Source: Ruminococcus sp.
GTDB taxonomy: Bacteria > Bacillota > Clostridia > Oscillospirales > Acutalibacteraceae
Assembly (NCBI GenBank): GCA_022779485.1
Contig: JALFTC010000025.1
Location: 1 to 42,190, forward strand
Reading direction: 5' to 3'
DNA length: 42,190 nucleotides
The notes beneath the pieces were generated by a model. It was given only the letters and a program-made list of their open reading frames with translations. It searched no databases and was not told the origin of the DNA. The position numbers and the translations under genes are program-made. Every line of letters starts with the position of its first letter. The first letter of the stretch is position 1. Below, in pieces: positions 24,869 to 31,391 of this stretch.

Positions 24869-25156
24869 TTAGTGTTTCTGCTTTTCTGCCCACAGCAGAG
24901 AAAGATGCAAAAGTGCGTTTCTCTGTTCTTCCTCGGACAGACTGTCAAGGAAATCTTCAAGGGTGAAATTTTCCTCGAATTCTTCTTCTGAGTCCTTGCA
25001 GTTGTCGCAGATTTTTTCTTTCCTGACAACAACCGAGCCATCATCCTGCTGTGTGAATGATAAAACATCGTTGTATCTGAATCCAATTTGCTGACGGATT
25101 TCAAAAGGAATTGTAATTCTTCCTTTTTTACCGAGGACTCTGTATATTTTAAGCAT
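24869..25156 (-). CDS. AbrB/SpoVT-type DNA-binding protein
   Basis: 95 aa. The first 50 residues (IYRVLGKKGRITIPFEIRQQIGFRYNDVLSFTQ) are a swapped-hairpin AbrB domain with the GRITIP motif. A CDNC pair near residue 50 and an acidic, helical C-terminus follow. AbrB proteins are dimeric repressors; this one probably controls ICE genes. Its ATG overlaps the stop of the Cys-rich gene (TAATG), so the two are co-translated and may form a heteromer. Confidence 0.88.
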   Translation of the reverse strand: MLKIYRVLGKKGRITIPFEIRQQIGFRYNDVLSFTQQDDGSVVVRKEKICDNCKDSEEEFEENFTLEDFLDSLSEEEQRNALLHLSLLWAEKQKH

Positions 25157-25368
25157 TAATCATCCTCTCTTTCCGCAAGCTCTGCTCTGCACTCATCGCA
25201 GATGCAGTCGCAACAATTACACTCGTCATCAAAATTTTCGCAATCATCATTGCACCTCTCAATCAGAATTGCTCCGTCCACAGCGGAAATCTGTACAGCA
25301 CAGTCGGATGTGATTCCTGATACAATAAGTGCGTCAAGCGGTATGCTTACATAAATTCTATTTTCCAT
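25156..25368 (-). CDS. Cys-rich AbrB-like small protein
   Basis: 70 aa. The N-terminal half (YVSIPLDALIVSGI...AVQISAVDGAILIERC) has AbrB-like strands but without a clear GRITIP. The C-terminal half is packed with cysteine: CNDDCENFDDECNCCDCICDEC, nine cysteines in 22 residues, with many acidic residues. This suggests bound metal, such as zinc, or a redox sensor. The ATG lies inside the 3' end of the adenine methylase gene, and the stop overlaps the next AbrB gene. Function is inferred only from context: a regulator partner. Confidence 0.72.
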   Translation of the reverse strand: MENRIYVSIPLDALIVSGITSDCAVQISAVDGAILIERCNDDCENFDDECNCCDCICDECRAELAEREDD

Positions 25369-26338
25369 GGTTAATAATACACTCCTTCAAAATTTGTTCT
25401 AAATCAATTTGTTGTTCGGTTGTCAAGTCAAGTAGACTCAATTGTAACGGCTTGTTTCTCTGCCTTTCATACATATCGTAGTTGCTGATTAGCAGTTCTG
25501 GAAATTGCTCGCCTGCGTTGATTCGCTGTTTCATATTGTGAAGCCTTGTGAAATCAAAGAATGAATATCCGTCATATAAATTGCGGATTTCTTCACAATC
25601 GTTATATGATACAAGCCATTTGCCCTTTGAATTTGCAAGCGTGTTTTTCAGCCTCAAATGGTCATTCCAAGTGAAACCGCATTGATAAACATACTCGCTT
25701 GAATAGTACGGCGGATCGCAGTAGAAAAAGGCATTATCTCGGTCATAATGCTTGATTAAAACTTCGAAATCCTGATTTTCGATTACCGTATTTTCAAGTC
25801 TTTTGCCGACTTGCTCTATCAGTTGAAAAAGGCTCACTACTGAAAAGGGCTGACAGGCAAATGACTTCCCACCGCTTGAATAGCTGTATCGTAAGAGTTT
25901 CAGAAACATTACTGCTCTGCGCAAGTCGTAGTCCTGTTTCATTTTTATATACAATTCTATGATTTCTTCTGCTTTCAAGTCGGGAAGAATAATCTTCGTC
26001 AATTCCAATTCCTCATCAAGGTACTTGTCCTCAAACTTTTCCTGTTTAAAAAATTTCTTTATTGCATTGAAATCATCCCTTGAATTAAGCGGATAAAATC
26101 CGAGTTCTTTTATGAACGCCATAGGTCTGTCACGCATACAGCGAAAGAGGTTTACAAGATTATGGTTGTAATCGTTGTAAACCTCGAACTTATCAGGCTT
26201 TTTCTTGCCTAAAAGTACGGCTCCTGAACCTCCGAAAGGTTCAATATACCTTTCGTAATTCAGAGGAAACAGAGCGTACAAAATATGAAGGATGGATGTT
26301 TTATTTCCCATCCAACTAACAGGGGTTTTGATATTCAT
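25358..26338 (-). CDS. D12-class N6-adenine DNA methyltransferase (Dam-like)
   Basis: 326 aa. VSWMGNKTSIL and YIEPFGGSGAVLLG form the SAM-binding motif, and FYCDPPYYSS is the catalytic DPPY motif of N6-adenine methylases; the order (SAM motif first) is the D12/alpha class. The target sequence is unknown, and no paired restriction enzyme is visible. An orphan methylase on an ICE usually protects incoming DNA from host restriction. The ATG at 26338 follows AAGGAAGTG. Two hairpins separate it from the cytosine methylase gene upstream. Confidence 0.92.
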   Translation of the reverse strand: MNIKTPVSWMGNKTSILHILYALFPLNYERYIEPFGGSGAVLLGKKKPDKFEVYNDYNHNLVNLFRCMRDRPMAFIKELGFYPLNSRDDFNAIKKFFKQEKFEDKYLDEELELTKIILPDLKAEEIIELYIKMKQDYDLRRAVMFLKLLRYSYSSGGKSFACQPFSVVSLFQLIEQVGKRLENTVIENQDFEVLIKHYDRDNAFFYCDPPYYSSEYVYQCGFTWNDHLRLKNTLANSKGKWLVSYNDCEEIRNLYDGYSFFDFTRLHNMKQRINAGEQFPELLISNYDMYERQRNKPLQLSLLDLTTEQQIDLEQILKECIINHGK

Positions 26339-26381
26339 CACTTCCTTTTCAGAATACCAATCGCTCCTGAAACGACAAAAT

Positions 26382-26416
26382 GCCGTTGATTAAATTAAAA
26401 AAATCTAATCAACGGC
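26382..26416 (-). terminator. Hairpin 1 between dcm-like and dam-like genes
   Basis: Perfect 11-bp stem, GCCGTTGATTA with TAATCAACGGC, around a 13-base A/T-rich loop. It lies about 45 bases before the adenine methylase start on the minus strand, directly after hairpin 2. There is no long U-run after the stem, so termination strength is doubtful. Confidence 0.55.
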
Positions 26417-26431
26417 TTATATATGAAAACC

Positions 26432-26460
26432 AATATCAGTCGTTCGGAACGATTGATATT
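26432..26460 (-). terminator. Hairpin 2 between dcm-like and dam-like genes
   Basis: 13-bp stem with one mismatch, AATATCAGTCGTT with AACGATTGATATT, around CGG. It lies 13 bases after the cytosine methylase stop. On the minus strand GGTTTTCA follows. The mismatch is a G-U pair only when read as plus-strand RNA, unlike the other ICE hairpins. Confidence 0.55.
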
Positions 26461-26472
26461 AGTTGTTGTTAT

Positions 26473-27691
26473 TTAATTTTTATCGTTAACTTTTTTGATA
26501 ATCTTACCGATTTCAGAGATTACATTCACTGTCACAGCATTTCCAGCCATTTTGTATAGCCTGCTGTCAGATAGTCCTGTCGCTTTTGCCTTGTCGAACT
26601 GATCGTCCGTGAAGCCCTGTAATCTCCAGCACTCCCTCGGGGTAAGCTTTCTTATTCTGCCGATATGAACTTCACCGTTTGGCTCAATGAAGGCTACTGC
26701 AAACTTTTCATTGTCATCGAGAACATCTGAATTTTCTACAAAAACTCCTGAATGTTCAGCCTTTCGGTTACTGATTCCCGAATCGTGCCTTGCAGTTATA
26801 CACCTTGCAATTTCTGTAAGCTTCGGATCGGGGTTCAAGTCTATGAAATAATATGCCTGCGTTGCGGAAGTTGTCAGAGTATGCGCTATCTGACCTCCTA
26901 CTCGACCTCGTCTTGAGTTCTGTCCCGAAAAAGCAGTATCAATGCTGTCGCCGGGATATGCGATCTGATAACCGTCTTTGGTCTTAGATTTTATCAGCAA
27001 ACCGAAATTTTCAGTATCTTCAATAAGATAAAGTCCGGAATGGCCGCCGAAACCGCCCGAACCACTTGTCAGCGTACAGCTTAGTCCTTTTGATGAGTAG
27101 ATTCGCTCACCCTGTGTTGGCTTTTCTTTGTATAAGAGCTTTTCCGCTTGTTTGCGTGAAAGATAATACTTCTCCGGCACATTCTCCTCTAAGATAGCCG
27201 ATAATGAACACTCGATTTCGTGACTGGGGAACTCCAAAATTTTTGCTGTTAAGTACCTGCCAGCACACATCATACCCCAACTCATCCAATGTATGGAGGA
27301 TTGTTTCAAATGTTTTGCCTGAGTCATGGTTAAGGAGACCGGGAACGTTTTCGAGGAAGAGATACTTAGGTTTTTTAACGGCAGCAATTCGAGCAATCTC
27401 GAAAAATAGCGTTCCTCTTGTATCATTAAATCCTTTTCTCGCTCCTGCGATTGAGAAGGACTGACAGGGAAATCCTCCCACAAGAAGGTCGAAATCGGGT
27501 AACTGTTCGGGTACAATTTTTCTTGCGTCATCAAAGTAAAGTTCACCTCCCGTATCGTACATTGCTTCGTATGCCTGCTTTGCATACTTGTCGATTTCGC
27601 AGTATCCGACGCACTCAAAACCGCCTATTGCTTCAAGGCCTGAACGGAAACCGCCTATGCCTGCAAACATATCAAAGAATTTGATGGACAT
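26473..27691 (-). pseudogene. C5-cytosine DNA methyltransferase split by a +1 frameshift
   Basis: The first part (27691 to about 27185) encodes MSIKFFDMFAGIGGFRSGLE (SAM motif), GGFPCQSF with catalytic Cys76, LENVPG and FGVPQSRNRVFIIG, then runs to a stop at 27107 in the wrong frame. The remainder, in the +1 frame, reads ILEENVPEKYYLSRKQAEKLL through RKLTPRECWRLQGF and YKMAGNAVTV (motifs IX-X) to 26473. All catalytic motifs survive, so a single frame change near CTTAGAGGAGAA (27185-27200) restores a full enzyme. It may be an assembly error, a recent mutation or a shift aided by the SD-like AGAGGAG. Its role would be antirestriction together with the adenine methylase. Confidence 0.85.
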
Positions 27692-27718
27692 AAATCTTCA
27701 TTCCAAACGAAGATTTAT
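27690..27718 (-). promoter_or_regulatory. Hairpin enclosing the start codon of the cytosine methylase
   Basis: ATAAATCTTC pairs perfectly with GAAGATTTAT (10 bp) around a 9-base loop. On the minus strand the SD-like GGAAT is in the loop and the first two bases of the ATG are in the 3' arm. Folding would limit translation initiation. Confidence 0.5.
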
Positions 27719-27733
27719 TGATTAATCCTCACC

Positions 27734-28051
27734 TCACATTTCCATTGTCATTCCGCTATCCTCATCAGGAGTTTCATCTTCAACTTCTGACATGGATTGG
27801 TTTTCTGCTTCGATTTCTTCCTGTGTGAGCTTTCTGAATGAGTCCTCACCGGGAACGATACCAATGGTTCGATTGTTATCCCACTCGGGGAATATCGTTC
27901 CCATTGAATCAACAAATTTAACTGTACCTCTTGTGCCTGCCGGAACAGGTGCGTAAGGGTCCTTCATACTGATAAGCTCAATTCTTGTACCCGGCGGATA
28001 CAATTTCTTTGTACTTTCAGCGATTCTGCGCTGTCTTTCGTATTCATTCAA
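27734..28051 (-). CDS. DUF4314-containing ICE protein with Met-rich acidic tail
   Basis: 105 aa from TTG at 28051: AGGAG lies nine bases upstream, whereas the ATG at 28060 abuts that SD. The DUF4314 domain is LYPPGTRIELISMKDPYAPVP...GTRGTVKFVDSMGTIFPEWDNNRTIGIVPGEDSF, a small beta-rich fold. After a Glu-rich linker the protein ends DEDSGMTMEM, very like the amidoligase end NEDSGFVMSM some 20 kb downstream. The role of DUF4314 proteins is unknown. Being near the head of the ICE operon, it is among the first products made. Confidence 0.85.
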   Translation of the reverse strand: MNEYERQRRIAESTKKLYPPGTRIELISMKDPYAPVPAGTRGTVKFVDSMGTIFPEWDNNRTIGIVPGEDSFRKLTQEEIEAENQSMSEVEDETPDEDSGMTMEM

Positions 28052-28128
28052 GTTATTCATCTCCTAAAGTTTAGTTGTTTAATTGCATTGTTTTTTGAGT
28101 GGGACTTCTGATTTTTATTGTCATAAAA

Positions 28129-28290
28129 TCAACCGACCTCTTTCTTATTTCTGTCTGTGTTAAGTTTTTTGTTGTCAGAGAAATGTGCAATCTCATTTTC
28201 ATCACACTCATCATTGCGCCTGTCAAAATTAGGTTTCTGACGCATCTCTCTTTCAAACTTCCTGAGTTCAGGAGTGTCGGTAAAATACAT
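28129..28290 (-). CDS. Short conserved-looking 53-aa ICE ORF at the head of the operon
   Basis: Begins MYFTDTPELRKFEREMRQKPNFDRRNDE, charged throughout and without hydrophobic segments. The ATG at 28290 has AAAGGA ten bases upstream, and the 3' end is 78 bases before the DUF4314 start. A different frame over the same DNA is also open but lacks an SD. Its even use of ordinary codons and good SD support translation. I have no function for it; it might be a small regulator of the operon. Confidence 0.6.
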   Translation of the reverse strand: MYFTDTPELRKFEREMRQKPNFDRRNDECDENEIAHFSDNKKLNTDRNKKEVG

Positions 28291-28328
28291 ATCAATCATT
28301 CCTTTCAATTTTTTTGTAAATAAAAAAA

Positions 28329-28364
28329 GGCAACCGTTCTAATCAAAAAATTAAAACGATTGCC
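28329..28364 (-). terminator. Terminator-like hairpin B at the right end of the ICE
   Basis: On the minus strand GGCAATCGTT pairs with AACGGTTGCC (10 bp, one G-U) around a 16-base loop, followed by TTTTTTT. It stands 39 bases before the first small ORF. It can block read-through from the chromosome or regulate the operon. Confidence 0.75.
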
Positions 28365-28373
28365 AAATAAAAA

Positions 28374-28407
28374 AGAGCCAATTCTATATTTCTATAAAAT
28401 TGACTCT
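28374..28407 (-). terminator. Terminator-like hairpin A at the right end of the ICE
   Basis: On the minus strand AGAGTCAATT pairs with AATTGGCTCT (10 bp, one G-U) around a 14-base loop, followed by TTTTTT. It is tandem to the hairpin at 28329, nine bases further along. Confidence 0.75.
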
Positions 28408-28540
28408 GCTATAACAATATTAAATTTTAAAATGGGGAAAAGGCTTAAAGTTGATTTTCGGGGGTTCGAATCTCCAAAACTGCCGAAATAGGCAAAATAC
28501 ATCTACGGTTTTGCAACTAAAAATCACGGGCGATACAACA
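28408..28540. other. Junction region between ICE and chromosome with a T-arm-like sequence
   Basis: No gene seen. GGGGGTTCGAATCTCC at about 28462-28477 resembles the T-arm of a tRNA but with weak stem pairing and no matching acceptor sequence. TGCC-GAAATA-GGCA forms a small hairpin after it. A tRNA-derived core of this sort is a common ICE attachment site, so the right attachment site may be here. The matching copy would be beyond the left edge. Confidence 0.35.
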
Positions 28541-28569
28541 AAAAAAGCCCGATAAAATCGGACTTTTTT
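28541..28569 (-). terminator. Terminator of the tRNA-Thr/tRNA-Tyr unit
   Basis: On the minus strand AAAAAAGTCCGAT pairs with ATCGGGCTTTTTT around three bases, with one G-U pair and a U-tract, 30 bases past the tRNA-Tyr 3' end. It marks chromosomal DNA. Confidence 0.85.
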
Positions 28570-28598
28570 GCGGTTACATCTTTTTTGCACAACCATTA

Positions 28599-28683
28599 TG
28601 GTGGGAGATGGTGGATTCGAACCACCGAAGGCATCGCCAGCAGATTTACAGTCTGTCCCCTTTGGCCACTCGGGAAATCTCCC
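28599..28683 (-). tRNA. tRNA-Tyr (anticodon GTA)
   Basis: 85 nt with encoded CCA. The acceptor stem is GGGAGAT with ATCTCCC, the anticodon loop is CTGTAAA (GTA), there is a long variable arm as bacterial tRNA-Tyr has, and the T-loop is TTCGAAT. It is downstream of tRNA-Thr and cotranscribed with it. Confidence 0.96.
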
Positions 28684-28690
28684 ATATGTA

Positions 28691-28715
28691 AAGCCTACCG
28701 AAAAACAGTAGGCTT
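28691..28715 (-). other. Spacer hairpin between the two tRNAs
   Basis: AAGCCTAC pairs with GTAGGCTT (8 bp) around nine bases, in the 36-base spacer. Neither strand has a strong U-run. It is more likely a processing signal than a terminator. Confidence 0.45.
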
Positions 28716-28719
28716 CTTT

Positions 28720-28795
28720 TGGAGCTGGTGGACGGACTTGAACCCCCGACCTGCTGATTACAAATCAGCTGCTCTACCAACTGAGCTACACCAGC
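28720..28795 (-). tRNA. tRNA-Thr (anticodon TGT)
   Basis: 76 nt with encoded CCA. The acceptor stem is GCTGGTG with CACCAGC, the D-arm is GTAGCTCAGTTGGTAGAGC, the anticodon stem-loop is CTGATTTGTAATCAG, and the T-loop is TTCAAGT. It is the first gene of the unit, 32 bases after its promoter. Confidence 0.96.
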
Positions 28796-28826
28796 GAATT
28801 TTGTGTCATTCACTTGACGCTCATTT

Positions 28827-28855
28827 AATATAACATAACTAAGAGGTGTTGTCAA
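28827..28855 (-). promoter_or_regulatory. Promoter of the tRNA-Thr/tRNA-Tyr unit
   Basis: Minus strand TTGACA (28855-28850), a 17-base spacer and TATATT (28832-28827). This is a near-perfect housekeeping sigma-factor promoter. Confidence 0.85.
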
Positions 28856-28889
28856 CAACTTTTTTAAAAAAAATTAAATTTTTTTGGAA

Positions 28890-28919
28890 TTGCAGTATTT
28901 TTAGGGTGAAAATTATAAC
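28890..28919 (+). promoter_or_regulatory. Putative promoter of the DUF5658-like gene
   Basis: TTGCAG (28890-28895), an 18-base spacer and TATAAC (28914-28919), 20 bases before the start codon. Moderate match only. Confidence 0.4.
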
Positions 28920-28939
28920 AATATAAGGAGGTGATGGGA

Positions 28940-29281
28940 ATGGATATTGATATTAATAAGATTGTCCTTTGCAGAAAAAAGATACTTTTGATGATGCTGC
29001 TGAATTTTTCGGATTGGCTTTGTACCATTACACTTTTGCGTTTTGACGGCTTTTTCGAGGCAAACCCCCTTATGGCAAGTGTTTTGGATAAACCCTTGCT
29101 GTGCTTTGCTGTGAAGTGTATTTTGCCCTTAATTCTTATGTCCTATATCTTCTATGTTCTGCCGGTAAGCAGTAAAGGTATAGTAAAGGCAGTAAATATT
29201 ATTATGATAGTTCTTGGTGTAATTTATCTTCTTATCAACATATTGCACATATTCAACTTTGTGATTTTGTTCAATATGTAG
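28940..29281 (+). CDS. DUF5658-like small membrane protein
   Basis: 113 aa from the ATG at 28940, chosen because AAGGAGGTGAT lies just upstream while earlier GTG/ATG codons overlap it. There are three to four membrane segments. The first contains NFSDWLCTITLLRFDGFFEANPLM, the Asp/Asn...NPLM pattern of DUF5658. The others are [22 protein letters not shown] and AVNIIMIVLGVIYLLINILHIFNF. Function unknown. It is chromosomal and monocistronic, between two tRNA loci. Confidence 0.78.
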   Translation: MDIDINKIVLCRKKILLMMLLNFSDWLCTITLLRFDGFFEANPLMASVLDKPLLCFAVKCILPLILMSYIFYVLPVSSKGIVKAVNIIMIVLGVIYLLINILHIFNFVILFNM

Positions 29282-29350
29282 TAAACCCAAAGTAATTTAT
29301 TGCCTAATTACCACATTAATTCTTTAAAAGAAAGATAACACAATATCTTG

Positions 29351-29359
29351 TGCTATAAT
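29351..29359 (+). promoter_or_regulatory. Extended -10 promoter of tRNA-Arg
   Basis: TGCTATAAT gives the extended -10 form (TGnTATAAT), 17 bases before the tRNA 5' end. There is no good -35 at the usual distance. Confidence 0.7.
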
Positions 29360-29375
29360 CAAGATGTATAGGTAT

Positions 29376-29452
29376 CCGCCTGTAGCGTATTTGGATAACG
29401 CATCAGATTCCGATTCTGAAGACAGCAGGTTCGACTCCTGTCAGGCGGACCA
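29376..29452 (+). tRNA. tRNA-Arg (anticodon CCG)
   Basis: 77 nt with encoded CCA. The acceptor is CCGCCTG with CAGGCGG, the anticodon stem-loop is TCAGATTCCGATTCTGA (anticodon CCG, reads CGG), and the T-arm is GCAGGTTCGACTCCTGT. It is a solitary gene on the plus strand. Confidence 0.95.
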
Positions 29453-29499
29453 TACTTCCTTTCTACGGATTGGCATTTCTTCTATAAGGAGTGGTTATA

Positions 29500-29913
29500 G
29501 TGAAAAAGTTTTCAACTCTGTTTGTTTGTGATGTTATTTTGGCACTGATTATTTTTGCCAGAGTTAATGTTAAGAACACGATTTTGTCCGCAATAACCCC
29601 ATCAACAAGTCAGGCTGACGCAAATACTGCAATGTCCAGCAGTAACTGGGTTGTGATTTTGACAATGATATGCGTAAGTGTTGTTATAGGCTTTATGGTT
29701 TTATCAAAGACAAAGAATTTTAAGGAGCTTATCCTTGATATTGTCTTTATTGGCGTTGTAGGTGTTTTCCTATCTGTTTGGTGGAAGGTGCTTGCAGTAA
29801 CCGGCTGGGGATATTTTTGCAGTTACCAAGAGATGATGACCTATGTTGGTTCCTTTATGATAGGCGCTTGCATAGTCAAGGTGATTATGTATCTGTGCAA
29901 AAGGGCAAAGTGA
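29500..29913 (+). CDS. Small membrane protein of unknown function
   Basis: 137 aa. The GTG at 29500 is preferred because AAGGAG lies eight bases upstream. Membrane segments: FSTLFVCDVILALIIFARV, WVVILTMICVSVVIGFMVL, LILDIVFIGVVGVFLSVWW and SFMIGACIVKVIMYL. The first loop, rich in Ser, Thr and Ala (STSQADANTAMSSS), probably lies outside. No family recognised. It is followed within one base by the next gene, and the two form an operon. Confidence 0.75.
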   Translation: MKKFSTLFVCDVILALIIFARVNVKNTILSAITPSTSQADANTAMSSSNWVVILTMICVSVVIGFMVLSKTKNFKELILDIVFIGVVGVFLSVWWKVLAVTGWGYFCSYQEMMTYVGSFMIGACIVKVIMYLCKRAK

Positions 29914-29914
29914 T

Positions 29915-30724
29915 ATGGGCGTTATAAGTAATATTAAGAGTAAATACAAGGTTAACAAAAATGTCCTTTGGATATTAAGTGCGGTTTTCCTTATGTTAAC
30001 CTCTTTGGAATATTTTGGAGTTGTAATTTGGTTTGCTGTAACAAGTCTTTGGAAGACGCATATCCCTCTTGTGATTGCTTTAGTGCTGTGTATTGCAGTG
30101 AATGTTACTGACCTGTTACTACACCGTAAGTACATAAATACCCCTGTTTCAATCGTAAACATTGTTGTTATTGCTGTGACAATTTATATGTTGATTTTTA
30201 GCGGAAATATAATGTGGTATTTGTGGTGTATTCCTGTCGTTACATTAATCTTAAGCATTATCTCTGTTGTTCTTCAGTACTTGGGGGCAAAGACAGGACA
30301 ACCAAAAAATTCTATGGTGCGTGTGGCAAAGGTAAAGTTAGATTTTGACTTTAGACCTGAGGATATTATTGACGAATACCGACTTGCCCTAAGTAGAATT
30401 GAAAAGAAACATAATATGGGGGAAAAGAACAGGGAAATCTTTGAAAAGGAAAAGGATGAACTTGTTCAGGATACCCACCAAATTCTAAAGGAATTTTTAA
30501 GTAACGGAGATGTAGGACTCCTTGATAAGCTTGAAACCTTGTATCAGGCAAAGAGGGAGTGCATAATTGCCGAGGATAATTATTTGCTGTGGAAAAATCA
30601 ACTTTTAAAAAATGAAGAAGAATTTATTAAAGCAAAGAATAGGGTTGAGGAGCTTTTTAAATGCGACAGCATAGGCGAAGAGGAGTATAATCATAAAATG
30701 GAACTTCTCTCGGATGAGTTTTAA
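29915..30724 (+). CDS. Membrane protein with C-terminal coiled-coil-like domain
   Basis: 269 aa. Four membrane segments fill residues about 17-130 (VLWILSAVFLMLTSLEYFGV, IPLVIALVLCIAVNVTDLLL, VSIVNIVVIAVTIYMLIF, WYLWCIPVVTLILSIISVVL). A cytosolic, highly charged helical region follows (FRPEDIIDEYRLALSRIEKKHNM...KNEEEFIKAKNRVEELF), probably a coiled coil. Its ATG falls one base after the upstream stop and has only a weak SD, so it is likely coupled. Function unknown; the two genes may encode a membrane complex. Confidence 0.75.
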   Translation: MGVISNIKSKYKVNKNVLWILSAVFLMLTSLEYFGVVIWFAVTSLWKTHIPLVIALVLCIAVNVTDLLLHRKYINTPVSIVNIVVIAVTIYMLIFSGNIMWYLWCIPVVTLILSIISVVLQYLGAKTGQPKNSMVRVAKVKLDFDFRPEDIIDEYRLALSRIEKKHNMGEKNREIFEKEKDELVQDTHQILKEFLSNGDVGLLDKLETLYQAKRECIIAEDNYLLWKNQLLKNEEEFIKAKNRVEELFKCDSIGEEEYNHKMELLSDEF

Positions 30725-30783
30725 TTTAATCCTATTTGTGATAAATTAACAAAGTAAATAATCGGTGTTTTGGGAATTTTTAT

Positions 30784-30823
30784 TTTTTTGCCGTTGCTCT
30801 TAATCGGCAAAAAATGATATAAT
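30784..30823 (+). promoter_or_regulatory. Promoter with operator-like inverted repeat before the HD-domain gene
   Basis: TGATATAAT (TG at 30815-30816, TATAAT at 30818-30823) is an extended -10. TTGCTC (30794-30799) stands 18 bases upstream as -35. A perfect inverted repeat, TTTTTTGCCG (30784-30793) with CGGCAAAAAA (30805-30814), surrounds the -35. Its T-first layout is not a terminator form, so a repressor site is likely. Confidence 0.6.
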
Positions 30824-30853
30824 AACAGTATAGTTTTTATTAGGAATGATGAT

Positions 30854-31372
30854 ATGATAAGTCAAAACTTAATCTGTTCATTTGAACGGGCAAGCAAAAA
30901 AGAAGTTGATTTGTTTTTGTCCTGTATTGCTGATTTGCTTGAAAGTGAAGAAGTGCAGAGAATGAAAAACTATACCCAGCACGGAAAAACCTCAACCTTT
31001 GACCACTCTATGGTTGTGGCTTTTAAAAGCTTCAGACTTTGCAGACGATTAAATTTGGATTACCGTTCTGCATCAAGGGGAGGACTACTCCACGATTTGT
31101 TCCTTTACGATTGGCATGATAAGAAAGCAAGGGGAAGTCTTCACGGATTTCATCATCCATCTACTGCATTAAAAAATGCAAGTAGTATATTTTCTCTCAG
31201 TGATAAGGAAAAGGATATTATCAAAAAGCATATGTGGCCTTTGACCGTTGTGCCACCTAAATCCAGAGAGGCATATGTCATCTGCTATTTCGATAAGGTG
31301 TGTACTTCAAAAGAGGTTGTAAGGGAATGGATGGTTTTATTCCGTTCAATTTTTAGGGGGAGTAAAGCCTAA
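30854..31372 (+). CDS. HD-domain phosphohydrolase-like protein
   Basis: 172 aa. FDHSMVVAFKSFRLCRRL supplies the first His. GGLLHDLFLYDW is the HD motif. HGFHHPSTALKNA and the later CYFDKVCTSKEV provide further metal-ligand candidates. The order fits a metal-dependent HD hydrolase of the type grouped with nucleotide and tRNA-handling enzymes; the substrate is unknown. The gene has its own promoter with an operator-like repeat and begins a plus-strand group with the next membrane genes. Confidence 0.85.
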   Translation: MISQNLICSFERASKKEVDLFLSCIADLLESEEVQRMKNYTQHGKTSTFDHSMVVAFKSFRLCRRLNLDYRSASRGGLLHDLFLYDWHDKKARGSLHGFHHPSTALKNASSIFSLSDKEKDIIKKHMWPLTVVPPKSREAYVICYFDKVCTSKEVVREWMVLFRSIFRGSKA

Positions 31373-31391
31373 TTCCAAGGAGATGTGGAAG

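Larger units (their letters stand above)
1..28500 (-). mobile_element. Tn1549/CTn-type integrative conjugative element (partial; left end outside window, right end approximate)
   Basis: A continuous minus-strand series encodes a MobP-type relaxase, VirD4, VirB4, a TrbL-like membrane protein, PrgI, Maff2, a C40 peptidase, a sortase with its adhesin, SpoVG, AbrB, DUF4314 and two DNA methylases. That set is typical of Tn1549-related conjugative elements of Clostridia. No integrase or excisionase is visible, so the recombination module must lie left of position 1. The right boundary is placed between the last ICE-type hairpin (ending at 28407) and the chromosomal tRNA terminator (28541); the exact base is not known. 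Cargo includes a hybrid cluster protein, a ferredoxin, a flavin reductase, an ArsR/nitroreductase pair and a Y-family polymerase. Confidence 0.9.

Noticed and set aside
28071..28295. 74-aa minus-strand open frame
   Set aside because: It overlaps the 53-aa frame that has the SD and gene-like composition; its own start has no SD.
28691..28715. Terminator between tRNA-Thr and tRNA-Tyr
   Set aside because: No U-run follows on the tRNA strand; a good terminator exists after tRNA-Tyr instead.
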